A stretch of 64,000 bases of DNA from contig OZ020589.1 in the NCBI GenBank assembly GCA_963971535.1, positions 72,183,520 through 72,247,519 on the forward strand. Direction: 5' to 3'. This DNA is from Notolepis coatsorum (lineage: Eukaryota > Chordata > Actinopteri > Aulopiformes > Paralepididae). A program made the position numbers and the translations under genes. This document shows, piece by piece, positions 1 through 12,000 of this stretch (position 1 is its first letter; every line of letters begins with the position of its first letter). Below the pieces are notes generated by a model. That model had not been told where the DNA came from and ran no database searches. It was given only the letters and a program-made list of their open reading frames with translations.

Positions 1-3000
1 GCTAGTTTGAATATAATGGTATGGAACACCGGTGGGATAAACAAACAACACAAGCGCAAAAGCATGCTTACACTGATGAAAAAAGAACATGTGGACGTGG
101 CACTATTAAGCGAAACGCACATTTTAGAGGGAGACATAAATACGTTAGCGGATAACATATACCATAATATTGGTCACTCTTCTTTTGCTACGAGAACTAG
201 AGGGGTAGCCATAGTCGTCAGACGCAAATTAAATATCGAATTGAAAGGGGTATGGTCGGATGCTGAGGGGCGCATAACTATAGCTAGGATTATACACAAT
301 AACAGGAAAATTGCATTGGCAGCGGTATATGCCCCGAATTTGTACGAAGTAGGTTTCTTCACTTCACTAACAGGAGAAATGTTAAACCATCCCGAGTACT
401 CATACATAATAGGTGCGGATTTTAATGCCATTTGGAACCCAAGGATGGACAAAACTTACCTTTCCTTCTCCAGCGAACAAAAGAATTCATCTAAAGCATT
501 AAAAGATTGGTCGAAATCAACAGGAGTAACTGATTTATGGCGTTCACTTAACCCCATGACCCGCAAGTACTCCTGTCGTTCGGCGAGACACAACACACTA
601 TCCAGAATTGATTACGTCTTTGCATCCCCGAGAATATTTGATAAATACGAAGTGGAAATGACACCCAATGCGCTATCAGATCACTGCTACTTAATCCTGA
701 AAGCAACATTTGGTACATTATCTACCCGGGCCCCAAGATGGCGTTTTAATTCGATGCTGCTTAACAACAAGGAATTCATTACACAAATTAAAGAAGCTCT
801 CACAGTATTCCTACAAGTTAATGCTAACTCGGTGCAAGATCCCAGAATATTATGGATGTCGGTAAAGAGTATGATCAAGGATTTCTCGGATAGATTTACA
901 TCCATATTGCGCAAAAATCAAAACACAAAACTGTCTGAAAAGGAAACACTTTACTCAACGCTTTTTAATTCTTTAAAATACAACAACTCTACTAGACTAG
1001 ATAACCAAGTTAACATTCTAAAGACCGAGATCAAAGCAATGTACAGACAAAAATCGGAATTGCAAATACGCAGCACTAGACAACAGCAGTACTTCCAAGG
1101 TTCTAAACCTAGTCACCTATTAGCCATGCGACTAAGAATTAATGCAAAATTTGCAGATATAACTGCCATTAGGAAACAACAAGCTCTAGTAACAGAACCC
1201 AAAATAATAAACGATACATTCAAAGAATTCTACTCCGATTTATATAACTCAGAAACGACCTTTGATCAAGACAAATTAGACACATATCTTAATCAAATTA
1301 CTCTCCCTAAACTTACAGATGAAGACGCTAAACAGTTAGAAGTACCGATCACATTAGATGAACTCAAGAAGGCCATATCCGGAATGAAAAACGGCAAAGC
1401 TCCGGGAATTGACGGTATCCCATCAGAAATGTACATTTCTTGCTGGGACATATTTGGACCCTTATTACTAAATATGATCTTATACTCAGTCAAAGAGGGA
1501 AGCTTCATCGAACACCAAAATACCGCACTCATTTCAGTTCTTCACAAAAAAGACAAAGACCCCACTGAATGCGGTAGTTACCGTCCTTTAAGCCTCCTCG
1601 GAACCGATGTCAAACTGTACTCTAAGATATTAGCCATCAGATTGCAAAAGCATATGACGTCTTTAGTTCATACGGACCAAACAGGCTTCATAAAAGGTCG
1701 CCTGATCAATGATAACATAAGGCGAATACTGCACGTACTAGATACAGACAAAGAGGACATCACACCTAAGGCGATACTATCCCTGGATGCTATGAAAGCA
1801 TTTGACAGGTTGGAATGGTCGTTTCTATGGGCAGTATTGGAAAGGATGGGGTTAGGAAAAGGTTTCATTGATATGATTAAAGTACTATACAAGGACCCAT
1901 CGGCCATGATTACAACAGGCACAATCATCTCCAAAATCTTTCCGGTATCACGCTCTGCCAGACAGGGTTGCCCTCTTAGTCCCGGACTATTCAATTTATC
2001 ATTAGAGCCTTTAGCACAATATATAAGACAATCCCAATCCATAGAACCAATCGTAATCAAGGGCACACAACAAAAAATTAGTTTATATGCGGACGACGTA
2101 ATATTGTTCATGCAAAACCCCAACACCACATTGCCTCATCTGCTCAAGTTGATTGAGAACTTTGGTGATCTATCGGGATTTAAGATAAATTGGCCGAAGT
2201 CGGCTTTCCTTCCACTTAACACCCCTGCAAAAAAAGATATAACCCTCCCAGGTGCGATACCGATGGTAAAACATTTCAGATGCTTGGGAGTGGAAATATT
2301 CCCCACCATAAGACAAACGGTGAAGCACAATTACACAAAAATACAGAACAAAATCAAGGACGACCTAGACAGGTGGGCAAAACTTAAAAACTCAGTACAG
2401 GCAAGGGTATCAATAGTTAAGATGGATGTATTACCAAGAATCAATTTCTTCAGCTCAATGCTTCCGTTACCTCCTCCAGAGGGCTACTGGAAAAGATTAC
2501 AAACCTCCACATACAAATTTATTTGGAATAACAAACCACCTCGCATAAAAAGATCCACCGCACAGAGAAGTAAAGCAGACGGTGGCATGGCAGTCCCAGA
2601 TTTTTTACAATATTTTAATGCCTTCACATTAAGACCATTGAAGAAGATATGGTTTGACCCCGAGGCTTTGGTATCTTGGAGAGAATTAGAAGAAAACATA
2701 GTAGCCCCTCAGAGATTGAAAGACATAGCATACACTAAACTTTCAATCAAGCATTGTGAGCGAGAATTTGGCCCAATAATAACCCATGCAATCAGGACAT
2801 GGCGGGAAACTCAAAGGAAATTTCCTAACAATCAAGTATGGCATAATCACACTCCCATATTCAATAACAATGCTCTCTTAATGGGAAAACGACCTATAAG
2901 ATTCCCTGTATGGGAAGAAAGAGGCATACACTCATTAGGGGATATTTTTAATAACAAGGGCCTCTGTAGTTATGTCGAAATATGCAAAAAGTTTAACCTC

Positions 3001-3765
3001 ACCGAGTCCACATGGCTTTTTTACATACAGTTAAAACTTTGTATGAGATCTCACGGTGTTCCATTACACATACCAATCGAACACCACAGATACCACAAAT
3101 TTTTCTATGACAGAAATACATTGGGAGGTTTTGTATCAGGTTTTTATTCACAATTACTAACGTCCTCGTACGAAACCCTTCAACTAGACAATGTCTGGAG
3201 GAGGGATATACCAGACCTGGAAAATGACTTTGATTGGCAAGGAGCCTGGGCAAATGTCCGACTTACATCAAGGAACCCGGATCATCAACAAATCAATCTG
3301 AACTATATTCACAGGACATACTTGACTCCTATAAGGCTGTGCAAAATGGGGCTTATACAAAACTCCAAATGCTCCCAATGTACAAATGGGGACGAAGGAA
3401 CATTTATGCACATGTATTGGGACTGCCCACCAGTTAAGGCATTCTGGGAAGATGTGTCCCAACAATTATCAATACTCGTATTTTGGAATATACCTGTACA
3501 CCCCGCGGTATTGCTATTGAATGATGTTTTTGAGTTTGCAGTGAACCCACAACTAAAAAGATTGGTTTTATCGGGTATCACAGTAGCTAAAAAACTGATT
3601 GCATCACGTTGGTTTCAACCGGAAAAAATGTGCCGGAAAGTGTGGTTTCTTACATATCTTGATGTGATATATCAAGAAATATCAACAGCAAGAATTCTAG
3701 GGCTCAATGAATCCAAAATGTTAATGTGGTTAGAAGTGGTGGAGAGAATAAAAGCTAGCCTATAA
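1..3765 (+). CDS. LINE ORF2: endonuclease-reverse transcriptase (5' edge open)
   Basis: This ORF encodes the replication enzyme of an L1-like retrotransposon, which nicks target DNA and copies the RNA onto it. The frame is open to base 1 and has no internal stop to 3765; the first in-frame ATG is at 16, and only a few N-terminal residues are likely missing. Counting from base 7, the AP-endonuclease domain fills about residues 1-235, with SETH (E36), GADFN (D138) and SDH (S224-H226). The reverse transcriptase follows at about 450-720, with a GKAPGIDGIP block, YRPLSLL, and the catalytic YADD at 694-697 (nt 2086-2097). A C-terminal zinc knuckle is present with C1122, C1125, H1135 and C1140. At about 1,250 residues it has the usual ORF2 size. 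An intact frame suggests a young, possibly mobile copy. It runs antisense to fbxw7. The Tx1 versus L1 clade assignment is inference. Confidence 0.92.
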   Translation, partial: ASLNIMVWNTGGINKQHKRKSMLTLMKKEHVDVALLSETHILEGDINTLADNIYHNIGHSSFATRTRGVAIVVRRKLNIELKGVWSDAEGRITIARIIHNNRKIALAAVYAPNLYEVGFFTSLTGEMLNHPEYSYIIGADFNAIWNPRMDKTYLSFSSEQKNSSKALKDWSKSTGVTDLWRSLNPMTRKYSCRSARHNTLSRIDYVFASPRIFDKYEVEMTPNALSDHCYLILKATFGTLSTRAPRWRFNSMLLNNKEFITQIKEALTVFLQVNANSVQDPRILWMSVKSMIKDFSDRFTSILRKNQNTKLSEKETLYSTLFNSLKYNNSTRLDNQVNILKTEIKAMYRQKSELQIRSTRQQQYFQGSKPSHLLAMRLRINAKFADITAIRKQQALVTEPKIINDTFKEFYSDLYNSETTFDQDKLDTYLNQITLPKLTDEDAKQLEVPITLDELKKAISGMKNGKAPGIDGIPSEMYISCWDIFGPLLLNMILYSVKEGSFIEHQNTALISVLHKKDKDPTECGSYRPLSLLGTDVKLYSKILAIRLQKHMTSLVHTDQTGFIKGRLINDNIRRILHVLDTDKEDITPKAILSLDAMKAFDRLEWSFLWAVLERMGLGKGFIDMIKVLYKDPSAMITTGTIISKIFPVSRSARQGCPLSPGLFNLSLEPLAQYIRQSQSIEPIVIKGTQQKISLYADDVILFMQNPNTTLPHLLKLIENFGDLSGFKINWPKSAFLPLNTPAKKDITLPGAIPMVKHFRCLGVEIFPTIRQTVKHNYTKIQNKIKDDLDRWAKLKNSVQARVSIVKMDVLPRINFFSSMLPLPPPEGYWKRLQTSTYKFIWNNKPPRIKRSTAQRSKADGGMAVPDFLQYFNAFTLRPLKKIWFDPEALVSWRELEENIVAPQRLKDIAYTKLSIKHCEREFGPIITHAIRTWRETQRKFPNNQVWHNHTPIFNNNALLMGKRPIRFPVWEERGIHSLGDIFNNKGLCSYVEICKKFNLTESTWLFYIQLKLCMRSHGVPLHIPIEHHRYHKFFYDRNTLGGFVSGFYSQLLTSSYETLQLDNVWRRDIPDLENDFDWQGAWANVRLTSRNPDHQQINLNYIHRTYLTPIRLCKMGLIQNSKCSQCTNGDEGTFMHMYWDCPPVKAFWEDVSQQLSILVFWNIPVHPAVLLLNDVFEFAVNPQLKRLVLSGITVAKKLIASRWFQPEKMCRKVWFLTYLDVIYQEISTARILGLNESKMLMWLEVVERIKASL

Positions 3766-4103
3766 TGGTGATGTCTGGTTAGGAGTGAGGGATAATAGAG
3801 GTACTATCCAAGAGGGGGTCCGGGAGGGGGGGATTTGAGCTGGAGCATATGTGTGTAGGGTTTTAGAAAATAGGTATTCTGGGTATATTATATACTAACA
3901 TTTATATAATTGTAACTTCGCTGGATATACACGGTATACGGTTAAAATGTTATTATTGACTATTTTTGTTTTATCCTGTTTCTGTACTTGCATATATTTT
4001 AACCACCTTTACTGAAAGTTTCATTATACATTGTGTGTTGAGTACTGACTTTTAATAAGTTTTGTTTTGCAATAATAAAAAAAATTAAAAAAAAAAAAAA
4101 AAA
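1..4103 (+). mobile_element. L1/Tx1-like non-LTR retrotransposon, 5' end off the window
   Basis: The element comprises one long ORF (see the CDS entry), a 338-bp 3' untranslated region (3766-4080) and an A-rich tail ending in a run of A at 4086-4103. The layout APE endonuclease, reverse transcriptase, C-terminal CCHC knuckle, poly(A) is that of L1-group LINEs. ORF1 and the 5' UTR would lie left of base 1, so full length cannot be judged. The 3' target-site duplication cannot be tested because the 5' flank is missing. A 5'-truncated relative lies on the opposite strand at 50331-51589. Confidence 0.9.
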
Positions 4104-4783
4104 GGGGCACTTCATTCTTTTTCCCATCTACATCATTTCATTGAGCTGTAATTAACACAACACAAGGATTCAGTGTCCTCTGGTGACATCGTTGAAAACA
4201 AATAAATAAAATAATTTGTATACATTTTTCAATAAACTACTGAAAATGTCTTAGCAGCATCTCTACATGTTTACCCTCATTAGGAATACAAGGATTTATG
4301 AATATGCAAAAAAACAAGCACCCATTAATATTTACCTGGAATTCTAAGTCAGCAGCAATATATTCTTTCAAGACATGTCAAAACCTACTCAGCTAAAGGT
4401 GTATGCTGAAGCTAAAGGTGTTAAGTTACCACTATACAGTAGGACCATGATAGGTTCGACCTATTAGTGACATGACATCACACATGTGACTCAAGATTTC
4501 AGGGAAGTACAAATAAGCTCTCCCTCTCCGGAGGAAAAATGTGAAAAAGGTGGCTCTGGTTCTGCACAAATAACAATCTGTATAGTCAAAGTCATGCCTC
4601 CATTAACTAACTTTAATGAAAGCCAAGCATGAATGACACTTTATACTTTGTATCTCCACCCCATCAGCCTATTTTCATGTTTTTACTTGAGATGGTTCTC
4701 TACATGTATGTTGCGAGCAGGTTTCATGATGCTGTGAAATCAATTCAAACCCCCCCAATGTAAAACTTCAAGAATACATGAGG
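4104..4783. other. Non-coding, no element recognised
   Basis: AT-rich unique-looking sequence between the LINE tail and a SINE. I see no coding potential, no inverted termini and no tandem repeat. It is probably fbxw7 intron. Confidence 0.5.
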
Positions 4784-5272
4784 TTGGCGGTTAGGTGGCC
4801 GAGCGGAGATTGCGTTCGTCACCAGCCCTGGAGCTGTGAGCTGGATTCGCCTGTTCGAATCCAGCTCACAGCTCCGGGGTTGTCACCAGCTTGGCTGGCC
4901 GTCTGCACTAATACAATTGGCTGTATTAGAGGGTGGGAGAAGCTGGCGGGGTGGGTCCGGGTCGTTGTAAACAGCAACTCCTACAGTTCGGTCGGGGCGC
5001 CTGCTAAGCGCGGATAGGACTCGAGGGGGATAGTGTGGTCCTCCCACACGCTACGCCCTCTCGATGAGAATCCGCGCTGCCAGGTGAAAAGAAGCGGTGA
5101 TTGGCTGGACGTGTGTCGGAGGAAGCACGTGGTAGCCTCCACTCTCCCAGATGATCTGACTGTGGGGGGTAAGTGCCCAGCGACCAGGAAGGGACTGGGA
5201 ATTGGCATACGACTAACATTGGGATGGGAGAAAATCGGAGGAAAATGAAAAAAAAAAAAAAAAAAAAAAAAA
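4784..5272 (+). mobile_element. tRNA-derived SINE, copy 1, with remodelled head
   Basis: The head has a tRNA-like A box (GGTGGCCGAGCGG) and a B box (GTTCGAATCC, 4853-4862). The body contains the family core (TGAGAATCCGCGCTGCCAGG and neighbouring blocks) and ends in GGGATGGGAGAAAATCGGAGG and a poly(A) run at 5248-5272. The same core is recognisable at 22812-24954, 29995-30818 (minus) and 48328-48733 (minus). Unlike those copies, the head holds a perfect 20-bp inverted repeat (arms 4830-4849 and 4856-4875) surrounding the B box. No convincing target duplication is visible. Confidence 0.8.
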
Positions 5273-7982
5273 CGCATGAGTTTTTTTTTTTTTTAATTAC
5301 CCTCCAGAGATATGAGGTGTTCACCGGACAGGCGCTGGGGTCAAAATAATGTTTTTGAAAGCAAAAATGAAATTCAATCAATAATTGTGAACACAAGCAA
5401 CTCTCTCCCAAAGCCAGAAACCAGAGAAGGAAGACTAAAACGTGCAATGTCGTTGCGTACAAAGTCTGGATATTTAGTCTTAGAACAGAGGAATAACATG
5501 TTTGACTTCTGAAAATGGGCGTCGTTCCACTTTAAGATCTGAGCAAATAAAATGTGTATTCCATTAGAGTCCGAGTCTGAAACATCTGACAGAGATCTTT
5601 TGAGTTGGCAGAGAAGTAGATGGGATTTGTGGGGTATTCTTTCTTGGTTGAGATCCCATTCCGAAATCCAACTCCCTCGTTCCCCAAGGAATGATCTCAC
5701 TGCAAAGGCAGTTCAGGAGCCAAGGAGAGTTGGTGTGTGTGTGTGTGTGTGTGAATGTCTGCGCCCATGTGTTTGACGGGGGGAGTGGGTGTATGAGAGA
5801 GAGAGGGAGAGTATGGGGATACTGGCAGTGAGTGTGTAGTGTGTGTGTGTGCATGCATGCATGGATGTGCACATGAGACCGTGGAGGTGATCTCCAACGA
5901 AGTGCAGGCATTGAAAATCATCACAGTGTGTGCGTGTGTGTGTAACCAGCCTCTTGAGTTTCGGCCTGGGAAAGGGTAACTGGAGACGACGGGGGGAATG
6001 TTGTGTTTGTAAACCGCTACTAATCAGTGACTCAGTGTCTGGCCTCCTACCCTCCTCCCTACCTGGCCTGGAGAAAGACGACAGATGGACGAGGAGGGTG
6101 ATGGCTATTTTATAAAATACACCCATCACCCTGACGTGACGCCTCCTTGACTTGGTGAATGGAGACCACGTCTTTTGATGCAAGACATTTGAATAATGTT
6201 CCTCATTGTAGGCCTCGTTATTCAATTACTGCGCCGAGCAACCGTGAAATCGCTTCCATCGTATCAATCAACATTTTTAAATTAGGGATGAAATGTGAGT
6301 ATTTGAAGACTGTATTGGAAAGAGATATGAACAGATTATCTGTTTGCACAGAGTTCATAAGGGACTTCATTCAGAAATGACATATTACATCCATAATCTG
6401 GATTCCTAGCCTGGGGGGGGGGGTTGAAGACAGGAAGCAATTGTGACACTGGATTTTCACATCATGGATAGTGACTACTTGAATGGACGTATAAACAGCG
6501 TAAGCTATGACTGGTTAAAAAAAAACACACACGCACACATGCATCTGATTCTCATCCAACAAAAAAGCTAAGTGGATTTCACAAATCAGCACTTTCCCTC
6601 GTAAGATTCTGGCAAATGACGGCTACAAGTGATTAACCAATTTGTTTACATAATATGTTTTCCGTGTAATCACCAACAGCTGTGGATTCCATTTCACATT
6701 TCTCAGTTGGATGTGATGAAACTGTGGGACACGGGGAGGGGCCGATTTCACATCGACAGCCGTTATGATGAGGGATTTGCGGGGTGAGATGATGCTTCAA
6801 TGCCAGGTGATTTGGCTTTCCATGTGTCTCGCTTCATACGTAGAGCCGGAGGATTTGACTGGGTCGCCGAGAGCATTTGTCAATGTCACCAGACCATTGG
6901 GAGCATTATTTCTAACATGGGAAGATCCTTTTGCGCTCCCATGTCTTATCACAGCTATACCCGGGACACAGTATTTCCTAGCCCATGAGCGCTGGTTTTC
7001 CCCCTGGCGTACGTCACGATAGAGCCTGGCCAACATCCTTAAGGGTGTTCCACCTCTTAACAGCCTGACACACAGTGACACAGTGACCTATTATTTGTGG
7101 TTCAAGCCTCAGGCAAGTGGTGCACAATGTCTGGAAAAGGCTACTCCTAATAGATGTGGATACAGGAAATCTTAGCAGTCACTTGGTCAGCACAGGGTAA
7201 CCACTGCATAACGTAGAAGCATGCGTAGCACTGCAAAGTAGGAAAAGGGAGCAGAGGTTGTGCAATCCTGTTTCACTTGTAGCTGCGTACGGGGGCAATG
7301 TGTCCATTTATGAGAGCATCATAACTATTGTTTTCATTACCGCTGTTTATGCTCCAATTACAATGATACACAGTGGGAAGGCTGCACGTTGAGAGTCTAT
7401 GATGGTGGTATAGGACCACACTCAGATGGTGTGAGCGGACAGGTGCAGAGCCCCCATCGATTAACCGCTGAGAGTCATTTTCAAATGAGATGGAACATAA
7501 TACAAAATAAATATGGTAAAAAAAAATATGCAAACGTAGGTCCATTTCAAATTCCAGCATTGCAAATAGTAGCCTGACAAGTATTACAACAGACCCCCTA
7601 TTTGTAATAATGGAGGCGTCACAACAGTTCAATGATTATATCCCCCTGCGGTGATATATATTTCCACAGCTGAAAATAACTATTACAAGAAACGAGGGCG
7701 GGGGGCATGAATTAATATTAAAAATATCAAACACAAAGGCCTGGGCAATTAAACCGCATCTCAATGAGTCTGCTACGCGGCTCTCCATCCCTCTGCAGTG
7801 GCCGTGCAATCTCTGCTGTTAGAGGCGCGTCAGAAATAATTAAGCCTAGTACAGATCCTGGCACACATCATGTCTCCATGCGCTGAAGTCAAAACACCAC
7901 GAATGCAATATCAAAACGGTGTTTTTGCGAATGCGATAGATGATGGTCACTTGCACATCGAATGTGAGCGCACAGACATCCT
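5273..7982. other. Non-coding, probable fbxw7 intron
   Basis: No coding exon recognised. It contains short T and A runs (5281-5294), a (TG)n tract at about 5732-5752, mixed TG/GA-rich sequence to 5860 and a G run near 6413-6423. On the minus strand the interval lies immediately downstream of the fbxw7 splice donor. The next shared exon of the gene was not found in 1-7982, so it should lie left of the window. Confidence 0.55.
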
Positions 7983-7988
7983 ACTCAC

Positions 7989-8027
7989 TTTGTAGAAAAT
8001 CATCTTTAAAGTGCCGTAGAACCCCAT
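7989..8027 (-). CDS. fbxw7: fbxw7 alternative first coding exon (beta-type), 13 codons
   Basis: FBXW7 is the substrate-recognition subunit of an SCF ubiquitin ligase that targets phosphorylated proteins such as cyclin E, Myc and Notch. Isoforms differ by their first exon; the beta form is associated with the cytoplasm or ER. On the minus strand an ATG at 8027-8025 opens MGFYGTLKMIFYK, and codon AAA (7991-7989) is followed directly by GTGAGT (7988-7983), a consensus splice donor in phase 0. From memory, the human beta-specific exon ends in these same residues before the common MKRKLDHG exon. An in-frame TAG 24 nt upstream of the ATG means translation here begins at this Met, so the long hydrophobic N-terminus of the mammalian beta form is absent from this exon. 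The exon is too short for a standard ORF search. The remaining exons are outside the window. Confidence 0.82.
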
Positions 8028-8392
8028 CGTTGTAATCCGGTGTGGTCTCTACTTCACTGAAAAACGTTCGAGTCCAGATCTGTCTGCACGGCGGGGACAA
8101 GGCGGTGACGGTGCGCGGGCAGCGGACGCTCCTCAGGTAAATCCGACACCGTCTCTGATGTGAACATGCTCGGGCACGTCACCGGACTGGCGTGCGCGTA
8201 GTAGATCCCCCGGTAAAGCAAAGCTCCGCCGCCGTGTCACACTGTACTGAAGGAAGCTCGGTAACAATGTGAGACGTGCGCTGCCGACAGACAGCCTCAC
8301 AGGACCGCGCGAGAATAACGAGCAGAGCAGAGAGATGAGGAGAGAGGAGAGGCAGCCGCACTCCGGGAGAAAGAGAGGGGAGCGACAGAGCG
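8028..8392 (-). promoter_or_regulatory. fbxw7: CpG-rich 5' UTR/promoter of the fbxw7 beta-type exon
   Basis: The 360 bp immediately 5' (minus strand) of the 13-codon exon is GC-rich with many CpGs, in contrast to the AT-rich surroundings, as expected for an alternative first-exon promoter. I see no convincing TATA box. The transcription start cannot be placed from sequence. The CpG-rich character resumes on the far side of the purine tract (8825-9060). Confidence 0.5.
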
Positions 8393-8824
<432 letters not shown>

Positions 8825-8825
<1 letters not shown>

Positions 8826-9060
8826 GTGCCCTCTTCACACAGCCTGCACGACGGCTTCTACGCAGGGATCGGATTACATCTTCCCCGATGTAGAGAGGCG
8901 AATGGTGCAGTCCAAGATCCAACAGTATGCGCAGAGGATCAATTAAATGAGCGGGGACACCACCGGGGGACGCAAACACATAGCAGACGTGCAGGAGAAG
9001 GGAGACGGAGTAGAGCAGTTTTATTTTGCCTAGCTAATTAACTTAATAGGATGACGAACA
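8825..9060. other. GC-rich flank beyond the purine tract
   Basis: CpG-containing sequence continuing the promoter-like composition seen at 8028-8392. It may be part of the same CpG island interrupted by the purine expansion. No exon or motif could be assigned. Confidence 0.35.
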
Positions 9061-12000
9061 GAACCCCCACTTGTTGCCTCCCCGCCCAGAGACCACACCG
9101 CCCCATCTCAGCTTATTTTATAGGCAGGTGGTATTTTTCACAATTTGCTTATATGCTGAATAATCATTAGAACCCAAGTTACTGTTACACAAATTCACAA
9201 AGGCAATTATAATTAAATTCCAGAGGCTTTTTGGCATAAAACAAACTAAATATGTGACACACAATGATAAAAGTACTATGTTAGAAACATTTGGCTATCC
9301 CATCCCAGACTAGGTGACCCATATAATGCCAGTATGCTCCCATTTGGCAGGAGGCTATATCCAAGTCTGGTTGCACCTGCTGCTTAATGTTATGCACACA
9401 GATTGGATAGCCTTCTATTTGTATAACAATTGGAAGCTGTTTATTGATTTAAAGGGGAACTATCTTATAAATGGCCTTTTTCAGTGTTTAGCATTGTTTC
9501 CTAGCTATGTGGACTTATATTAATATGATCTATGTCTCTAATTCTCATATTGGCGCATTCTTCCAATTCTCTCTCTCACAATATTCACCCTCACTGAACT
9601 GAGTCATCTGAAAATGTGATGATTTGGTGATGTCAGAGAGGACACCGCTGCATGTTAATGTCCCAGATGCCGCGAAGGCCACACAGTGGTTTAGGAGCCC
9701 AGCCTCAAAACAGCTTAAGATCTTCAGGTAGAAAAATGCTGTTTTTGAGGACTTGATTAGAAATACAAAACAATGAATTAAAAAATATATATAATTACAG
9801 AGGTGTTCCATAAACTCACAGGAATTGTGTAAAAGTGCCCAAATAGTGAAAGAAATAGTAAAATAGTTCCCCTTTAAAAGACAGCTGGCAAAAGAAAATC
9901 ACAACCGCAAACTGTAGATTCTGTAAAAAAGACAACTAAACGAAAGCGATTAATACATAGTGCAATCTGTAAATACAGTGTTGTGTAAAATTCCTTATTA
10001 GAATTTCTGTCACATCTGCTGCCATCTAGCCATCAGGTAAACAAACCAGTGGTGGCAGGCAGCTTGGCTTTTCTTATTCAAATAAGGGCTTTGTTTGGCT
10101 ATCTAAAAGAAATACACTTGAAGCTTTTTGTTTACTCTGATCAATTTGGACAAAGAGAAAACAGTGAATAATAAATGTTGCCCAAAGCAGCTGCCTGCAG
10201 CGTCACAGCAGTAGGTACACAGAGCGTTTTGAAAAGAGGAGGCAACACGCACACCACTTGCTTTGTCTCTTGTGGTGCACGGAATCAATTCCCCAAAGAT
10301 CCAATTCCAAAGGAAATAAGTTAATTCCTGCATTGAATCAATGTGGAGGTGATAAGTGTGTGTGGGAATTAACTTGTTTCTTTGGAATTGGATATAAGCA
10401 GGCTAACATGAACCAGGCTGATAAGCAACACCTAAGAAACCTCTCCCAGGAGTTCTATGGCTTTGCAATAGCAATTAGGGCTCAGCCATTTCTTTCACTG
10501 TTCTGTCAACGCATGCCCGCCATTTCCACAGAGCATCCGGGTTAGTCAGTGGACATTATACAAACCGGATACACATACACAATGCAGCCTCATGCGAAGG
10601 GTTTTCATATGTGTTGAAGCATTATATCTTTAAAGTCTTTCAGACACTCTAGTAGGCCTGCACACCTGGAATTATTAAACTGTGTTGGGCAAAAGAAGCA
10701 GCACAGAAAACCCATGCAGACTCTAAAAACAGGATTGTTGAGACCAGAGAGTCATTACGGGGAACTCGGACATCAGATCATGATGTTGCTCCAAGAGCCA
10801 CCTGGCAATCCAGATGTTTACCTGAGCAAACAACCTCTCACTGCGAAGCCGAATCACACGGCCTTTAACGATGTTATGAAGAGAACCACGTCCGAATGAA
10901 TTCTGTGAAAAAGAAAACCAATCGCAAATGAGAAGTGTTGTTGTATTATAAGAAGACAGAACAGCTGTAAAAGGATGGGGGGGCAATGTGGACCTTGGCC
11001 TCACACTGGGACTCTCTCCTCTCCTTTGTTGCCATAGTAACACCTAAAAAAAAAAAAGCACACAAGAGCGATGGAGGCAGGGGGTAGGGGTGCGGCAGAC
11101 AGGACAGTTTGAGTGTGTGGGTCTGTGTGTGCGTGTGTTTGAGGTGGCCCCCCATGAGAAAGCTCCTTTCGTTCCTCTTCGCCGGCCCAACCTTTACACA
11201 GCACATTGGAATGCTTGGCATGTGCCGGGGCCTTTCAATAGGCCGTGGCCTCCTTTGTCGCTCCCCTTATGCCACTCAGTAAAGCATTAACAGGCCTCCC
11301 CCTGCCGATGACCTCCTACTTATCAAAACCAAAACCCCGCTAGCCAGATTCACAGCTCAACAAAACAGGTGGCGCTCAGACCAAACTCATTTTGGACCTC
11401 ATCTTGTCGTCTCTATTTCATTGAAAAATAAACTTTTTTGTGTGTGTATTTTTTTAAAGGGCAGTTTTGGGATATTTCAAAGCCCATTCTTTCAGCAGTA
11501 GCCCCTACTGCTGGAGGAGCAGTACAAACAAATAATCCCCCGTCTTTTATTTTTCTGAGAAATCCTTAATTGTTCCCTTAAAGTGATAGTGAGATTTGTG
11601 AGACAGGCACCCTGTCCTGTAGTATTGGAAAACATAGTGAATGTGTAGAAAAATGCTGTCATCCGTGTGGTGCTGCTGATAGCTGGAGGAAACGTGCAAA
11701 CACGCTGTCTCATTTGGCTTCCTATGAAAATAGCAGGCAATATGGATTTTTACGTCAAGGTTTCAACATGAAACGATTCTAGGTTACAGTCTTAAAAGCA
11801 GAGCAGTCTTGAATGTATGATAGTGTAGTGTTTCATGGAGGCAAGACATCTACCTCCTCTCTGCTAGTGTTAGGCGGATCTGAATGTGGTAAACCATTCA
11901 AAGGCAGCAAAAAAAAAGAAGTAAGGGTCAAGCTATAGGAGGACAGGGCCTCCTTGAGCAAATGTTTAATGTGAGGTGCCGAACTTAAAGGAGGCAAATA

